A DNA stretch of 9,327 nt from Deltaproteobacteria bacterium (GTDB lineage Bacteria > Myxococcota > B64-G9): NCBI GenBank assembly GCA_003647095.1, contig QMME01000140.1, forward strand, positions 1 through 9,327, written 5' to 3'. Every line of letters begins with the position of its first letter. Position 1 is the first letter of the stretch. A program made the position numbers and the translations under genes. The notes below the pieces were generated by a model, which searched no databases, was not told where the DNA came from, and saw only the letters and a list, made by a program, of their open reading frames with translations. Below, in pieces: positions 5,281-9,327 of the stretch.

Positions 5281-6405
5281 ATGAGAGGATTGGTTCTTTT
5301 TTTCCTGTGCCTTTCCGGCCTGCTGCCGGCCGGTTGCCGGGGCACGGTGTCCGGACCGGGCAACGGCGACGAGCCCGTCGCGGCGGCTGACGGTCAAGAT
5401 GCCGCCGTCGCCGACGACCGGGAGGACGCCGGGGCGGATGCCACCGGCGACGACGAGGTCACGTTCGACGGCGCCGATGAACAGACCGACGGCGGTGATG
5501 CGCCGGCGGATACGGCCGGGCAGCATTCCTGCAGCAATCCCCTCCCCCAGTGGCTGTTGTGCGAAGACTTCGAAAGTGGCAGCGGCGACTTCGATGCCTT
5601 CCTGGCCGCCTCCGATTTCATCTCCGGCGTCGGGGTGGACGACCGCGGCCGGGTGCGCCTGGACGACTCGGCCCCCCATTCCGGGCAGTGGGCGTTGTAC
5701 CTGCCGGCGGAGCCGGCCTCCGGCTACCGCGGCGCCAGCCTCGACTGGCGCGACTGCGTCGGCGAGCAGCGCAGCAACTGCGACATGAACAGCCACGAGC
5801 TGCTGTACTTCCGGGCCTGGATCCGTTTCGCCGACGACCACCGCTACGTGCACCACTTCCTGAACATCGGCGGCTCCCAGCCGGACGACTACTGGTACCA
5901 CGGCACCGCCGGCTGCCTGCCCAACGGTGAGCTGTCCATGGGCACCACCGTCGACTTCCGCGAGGGCAGCCACGAGAGCTTCTTCTACACCTACTTCCCG
6001 GAGATGAGCTGCGACACCCGTTGCGAGCGCTACATGGACGTCCAGGCCGTCTGCCAGGAATGTGCCGACAAGGGCCTGCCCACCTGCGACGAGCAGCCGC
6101 AGTGCTGCTGGGGCAACATCTTCGAACCCGATCCCCCGGTGGCCTTCCCCGTGGGTCGCTGGTTCTGCTTCGAGATGATGATGCAGGCCAACACCCCGGG
6201 CGAACACGACGGAGCCATGGCCTACTGGGTGGACGGTGAACTCGTCCATCGCGTCGACGGCATGATGTGGCGCACCAGCCCCACCCTGGCCTTGAACCGG
6301 GTGCGCCTGCAGCATTACATTACCAGCGAAGACGCCGAGCAGTTCAGCAACCGGGTGTGGTTCGACGACGTGGTGGTGAGCACCGCCCCCATAGGTTGCG
6401 AGTAA
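5281..6405 (+). CDS. Lipoprotein with acidic linker and probable beta-sandwich (polysaccharide-lyase-like) domain
   Basis: This 374-residue protein starts at ATG 5281 with GGAGGAG at 5268-5274. The signal peptide ends in PAGC (Cys19): Ala and Gly at -2/-1 fit a lipobox, while Pro at -3 is unusual. Residues about 24-80 are a low-complexity linker rich in Asp, Ala and Gly, likely holding the domain away from the membrane. The C-terminal domain begins near LLCEDFESG and has features of concanavalin-like/polysaccharide-lyase-like folds: ELLYFRAWIRF, HHFLNIGG, AYWVDGELVHRVDGMMWRT, and a final strand NRVWFDDVVVSTAPIGC. It carries many cysteines (about 6009-6117 encodes CDTRCER, VCQECADK, CDEQPQCCWG), so disulfides are expected. 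Binding or degrading a polysaccharide at the cell surface is a reasonable guess; no catalytic residues can be assigned. It diverges from the glutaredoxin lipoprotein, whose oxidoreductase could in principle act on such disulfides. Confidence 0.75.
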   Translation: MRGLVLFFLCLSGLLPAGCRGTVSGPGNGDEPVAAADGQDAAVADDREDAGADATGDDEVTFDGADEQTDGGDAPADTAGQHSCSNPLPQWLLCEDFESGSGDFDAFLAASDFISGVGVDDRGRVRLDDSAPHSGQWALYLPAEPASGYRGASLDWRDCVGEQRSNCDMNSHELLYFRAWIRFADDHRYVHHFLNIGGSQPDDYWYHGTAGCLPNGELSMGTTVDFREGSHESFFYTYFPEMSCDTRCERYMDVQAVCQECADKGLPTCDEQPQCCWGNIFEPDPPVAFPVGRWFCFEMMMQANTPGEHDGAMAYWVDGELVHRVDGMMWRTSPTLALNRVRLQHYITSEDAEQFSNRVWFDDVVVSTAPIGCE

Positions 6406-6506
6406 GGTGGGGCGGGAAACTCCCCGTCAGGATCGATCCGGCGGACCGCCAGCGGCTACCTGCAGAGCCAGGCGGTGCGCAAGTCGCCCCTGCCCGGCTT
6501 CGGCGG

Positions 6507-6869
6507 CTAGGCCCGGCCGCTTCTCTGTATGCGCTTGTTGAGATCGCTGGCCAGCTGCGCCATCTGCTGCCAGTCTTCCGAAAGATAGAAGCCGGCGCAG
6601 AGCTTCTGGCCTTTTCTCTCGAAGTCGATCTTGAGCACCGGCCGCCCCAGCACCCAGCGCCCGGCGTGCCACTTGCCCAGGCTGGCCAGCTTCATCTCCT
6701 CCCAGCCGATGAGCAGGGGAATCCTGGTGAGCAGGCGATGAAAACGGATGCCCTTCTCGTCCATCCAGAACTCGCCGTTGCCGCGTGCCAACATGCTCTC
6801 GCCGCGGTAGCGCTTCCACCACTTGCGGTCAATCTCGGTACCGATGTAGTTGCCCTTCTTCTTCATCAT
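6507..6869 (-). CDS. Small protein of unknown function, possibly PH-like fold
   Basis: This 120-residue protein has no signal peptide and no membrane segment. The start is one of two adjacent ATGs (6869 or 6866); only a weak GAGAG precedes them. The middle part alternates short strands (GEFWMDEKGIRFHR, PLLIGWEEMKLASLG, WVLGRPVLKIDFERKG) and the end is helical (SEDWQQMAQLASDLNKRIQ). This order, several strands then one C-terminal helix, with 'gW.e......' in the third strand, resembles bacterial PH-like/GRAM-type domains. I do not recognise the family, and the fold call is tentative. It follows the MFS transporter gene by 51 bases on the same strand, so the two probably share a transcript. The stop at 6507-6509 faces the lipoprotein gene across about 100 bases with no convincing terminator. 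Confidence 0.68.
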   Translation of the reverse strand: MMKKKGNYIGTEIDRKWWKRYRGESMLARGNGEFWMDEKGIRFHRLLTRIPLLIGWEEMKLASLGKWHAGRWVLGRPVLKIDFERKGQKLCAGFYLSEDWQQMAQLASDLNKRIQRSGRA

Positions 6870-6920
6870 CTCTCTATATCCCCGTCAACGACGCTAGTTC
6901 TGGGCTCCCGGAGCAACCAC

Positions 6921-8516
6921 CTAGCCGGCGGCCGGTTTTCCCATGCCCTGGCCGGCCCCGGCCCAGCGGCGGGCCAGCCACAGGGCCAGCGGCGATACCA
7001 TGGCGATGAAGGCATAGACGAGCCACATGGTCTCGGTGTCCTGGGGGCCGGTGGCCGGACAGTAGCGGGCCAGGAACCAGCCGGCATAGAAGCCGGTGAT
7101 CATCTTGGTCAGGAACCAGGGAAACTGGCCGATGCCCATGTAGATTCCGGTCTTGCCCTCGGGGGCGATCTCGGCGATGTACTGCAGAAAGCGCGGCTGC
7201 CACATGGCCTCGCCGATGGTCATCAGGAAGATGTAGGCGTACAACAGGTAGGGCTTCGCGGCCACCGCCAGCAGGAAGGTGGGCGCCGCCATCACCAGCG
7301 TGCCCAGGACCATCATCCGGTAGACGTTGGCCCGGGCCGTCAGCGCCGCCACCAGGGGAGCCAGGAAGAAGATCAGTACCGGGTTTATGTTGGAGATCAG
7401 CTCGTAGTTCTCGCTCACGAACCCGGAATAGGCGTACTTGATGTACTGGGGCAGGGTCAACCAGTTGTGGGCAAACAGCGTCTGCACGGGAATGAGGATG
7501 AAGATGAAGAAGACGAAGCGACCGTTGCGGAAGGGGTGATCGGGCCTTCTGCGCAGGAAGACCACCAGGAGCGGTGCCAGCAAGATCCCGAACACGGCGA
7601 TGCGCAGCAGGATGTCGCCGGTTCTGCTGCCGGTATGCAGGAACCCCAGCCAGCGGGCCAGGGGTTCGTCGACGACATAGTCGATGAGAATTACCGTGCC
7701 CACCAGGGCCAGGATGAAAAACAGGACGAAGCGGGCGTCCCACAGGGGCACCGCGGCCTCCTCCTTCTCGCCGGCATCTCCAGCGGGGGGTGGTTCGCCG
7801 CCTGCCTCGGCCCCCGGTGCCGCCACGGTGGCCGCGGCGACGGATTTTCTCGTCACCATGGCCACGATCACGATCAAGCCGACCGCCACCGCCCCGGCAC
7901 AAGCCCAGAAGACGGCGCTGAGGCCGTTGGGCGGCAGGCTGTCGGTGAACTTCTCCCTGATGTGGGGGCTGGCCCAGCCGATGAAGAAGGCTCCCAGGTT
8001 CATCAAGCCGTAGATCATGGCGTAACCCATGGCCGCGGACTTGGCGTCGGTGAACTGCTTGACCGCCGCGTAGGCCGCCGGCTGGTACATGCCGTAGGCC
8101 AGGGCCACCACCAGCAGGGCGGCGATGGTGACGAAGAACAGCGCCGAGCCCACTCCCCCGCCGCCGCCGGCCACCAGCTCGCCGGAGGCCAGCACCACCC
8201 GGCCCAGGGTGAGCAGCCCCACGGCCGTCCACAGGGCCCGGCGCACGCCGATCTTGTCGGCCACCCCGCCCAGGAAAAGCTGGGCCAGGGTGATGCCGCA
8301 GGTGAAAAAGCCCACCACTATGCCGGCGTGGTGGGGGCTGACGCCGACGTTCTCCTGCAGGTAGAGCATGAGCTCGGTGAGGATTCCGAAGTAGGCCGCG
8401 CCCTCCAGGAAATAGGAGATGTACAACCCCCACAGGGCCCGCGGGGCGCGGGCCGTCAACACGAAGGGCTCGGAAAACTCCCGCCAGGCCTTGCGTACCG
8501 CCTGGCCGAAGTCCAA
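6921..8516 (-). CDS. MFS transporter related to the POT/PTR peptide transporter family
   Basis: This 531-residue inner-membrane protein has about 12 or more hydrophobic helices. Its N-terminal half resembles proton-dependent oligopeptide transporters: YFLEGAAYFGILTELMLYLQ (35-54) corresponds to the 'ER..YYG....L..YL' helix, though the ExxERF signature is not kept. GGVADKIGVRR (83-93) is the MFS loop motif A, and YGLMNLGAFFIG (169-180) matches the POT 'Y...N.Ga' helix. A hydrophilic Ala/Gly/Glu/Pro-rich loop (about 224-257) separates the two halves. Substrate is unknown; peptides are possible, but loss of the proton-coupling signature makes this uncertain. The start is TTG 8516 with GGGGA just upstream. 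No ATG or GTG exists between it and the in-frame stop at 8613-8615, so a non-ATG start is forced. The gene lies directly downstream of the rRNA operon terminator on the same strand. Confidence 0.85.
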   Translation of the reverse strand: MDFGQAVRKAWREFSEPFVLTARAPRALWGLYISYFLEGAAYFGILTELMLYLQENVGVSPHHAGIVVGFFTCGITLAQLFLGGVADKIGVRRALWTAVGLLTLGRVVLASGELVAGGGGGVGSALFFVTIAALLVVALAYGMYQPAAYAAVKQFTDAKSAAMGYAMIYGLMNLGAFFIGWASPHIREKFTDSLPPNGLSAVFWACAGAVAVGLIVIVAMVTRKSVAAATVAAPGAEAGGEPPPAGDAGEKEEAAVPLWDARFVLFFILALVGTVILIDYVVDEPLARWLGFLHTGSRTGDILLRIAVFGILLAPLLVVFLRRRPDHPFRNGRFVFFIFILIPVQTLFAHNWLTLPQYIKYAYSGFVSENYELISNINPVLIFFLAPLVAALTARANVYRMMVLGTLVMAAPTFLLAVAAKPYLLYAYIFLMTIGEAMWQPRFLQYIAEIAPEGKTGIYMGIGQFPWFLTKMITGFYAGWFLARYCPATGPQDTETMWLVYAFIAMVSPLALWLARRWAGAGQGMGKPAAG

Positions 8517-8609
8517 CTTTTCCCCGGGGTCGCCCTCCTGCTGGCCGTTTGCGGAATTTTCTTCAGCGATGATCCACCTCCGGTCCGACGAGACGATTTT
8601 TCCGGCGTC

Positions 8610-8638
8610 TTCTTAGCACGGCAGGTGGTACTTGGCAA
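8610..8638 (-). promoter_or_regulatory. Candidate promoter for the MFS transporter
   Basis: On the minus strand TTGCCA (8638-8633, 5/6 to the -35 consensus) is followed after 17 bases by TAAGAA (8615-8610, 3/6 to the -10). It sits between the rRNA terminator and the transporter gene, giving a leader of roughly 85 nt. Spacing is ideal but the -10 is weak. Confidence 0.35.
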
Positions 8639-8650
8639 CGAGGAGACAAA

Positions 8651-8681
8651 TTAAAAAAGCGGAAGGCATGATGCCTTCCGC
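8651..8681 (-). terminator. Intrinsic terminator of the rRNA operon
   Basis: A perfect inverted repeat (8659-8669 with 8671-8681; arm GCGGAAGGCAT on +) forms a stem of up to 9-11 bp with a very short loop. On the minus strand the stem is followed at once by six T residues (complement of 8653-8658). It lies 12 bases past the 5S 3' end. On the plus strand A residues follow the stem, so it works in the rRNA direction only. Confidence 0.9.
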
Positions 8682-8692
8682 TAGAAAAAAGC

Positions 8693-8808
<116 letters not shown>

Positions 8809-8884
8809 AACCGGTATTCGCGAGTTCGTCTCTATTCTGCGCCCCGTAACAGGGTCTTGCCTCGAACCCCGACCACTTCCCGGC

Positions 8885-8902
8885 CGGGAACTCTTGTTCC
8901 CG
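8885..8902 (-). other. Hairpin in the 23S-5S spacer, possible processing site
   Basis: A perfect 7-bp stem CGGGAAC/GTTCCCG (8885-8891 with 8896-8902) encloses a TCTT loop on the plus strand. The 128-base spacer (8809-8936) contains no tRNA gene. A hairpin here is expected to help rRNA processing; that role is inference. Confidence 0.4.
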
Positions 8903-8936
8903 CCGCCCGGCGAAGCGGACGAAAGGAAAAAAAGTA

Positions 8937-9327
<391 letters not shown>

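Noticed and set aside
5155..6315. 386-residue open frame on the minus strand
   Set aside because: Antisense to the acidic-linker lipoprotein; Val/Ala/Gly-rich composition and no domain.
6406..6506. Possible terminator between the convergent lipoprotein and small gene
   Set aside because: Short stems such as CGGG/CCCG (6413-6416 with 6423-6426) can be drawn, but no T-tract follows on either strand.
6267..8654. 795-residue open frame on +
   Set aside because: Antisense to the MFS transporter and its neighbour. The minus-strand frame has clear membrane helices and MFS motifs, while this one is His/Gln/Gly-rich without a domain and runs into the terminator.
8809..8936. tRNA gene in the 23S-5S spacer
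   Set aside because: No cloverleaf or T-loop sequence is seen; the spacer holds only a short hairpin and a poly-T run.

Overview
The window is a high-GC bacterial chromosomal segment. It holds a compact RiPP-type peptide biosynthesis operon, three envelope lipoprotein genes, a transporter plus a small cytosolic gene, and the 3' end of an rRNA operon. Three lipoproteins in a row, one with an Asp/Ala/Gly-rich linker of the kind common in Myxococcota and related 'deltaproteobacterial' lineages, together with the GC content, point to that broad group. This is inference; no phylogenetic test could be run.

Layout: (1) 3-56, tail of an upstream gene on +. (2) An AT-rich promoter-like island at about 100-140. 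(3) 172-2948, five genes on + in a single overlapping train: a PqqD-like peptide-binding protein, a radical SAM/SPASM maturase, a 59-residue precursor peptide hidden at 1520-1699, an HPr-kinase-like ATPase, and a soluble S26-type Ser/His peptidase. All four junctions are 4-base stop/start overlaps (ATGA, ATGA, TTGA, ATGA). (4) 3059-4429 (+), a papain/bleomycin-hydrolase-like lipoprotein. (5) 4445-5134 (-), a lipoprotein with a DUF4124-like segment and a glutaredoxin domain. (6) 5281-6405 (+), a lipoprotein with an acidic linker and a probable beta-sandwich domain. (7) On -, 8516-6921 is a POT-like MFS transporter, followed by 6869-6507, a small protein of unknown function. (8) On -, the 3' 391 nt of 23S rRNA, a spacer without tRNA, 5S rRNA, and a strong intrinsic terminator at 8651-8681.

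How the genes may work together: in the RiPP operon the PqqD-like protein would bind the precursor leader (a YxxP motif is visible) and present the core to the radical SAM enzyme. The core has two cysteines (CKAAGSPC) and ends in a C-terminal Ser. An HPr-kinase-like enzyme next to a precursor with a C-terminal Ser recalls paeninodin-type lasso peptide clusters, where such a kinase phosphorylates the terminal Ser. No lasso cyclase is present here; a radical SAM enzyme takes that place. The S26-like peptidase is the likely leader protease. No exporter lies inside the cluster. This combination is the most interesting content of the window. The remainder is ordinary housekeeping and envelope functions with a few oddities noted below.
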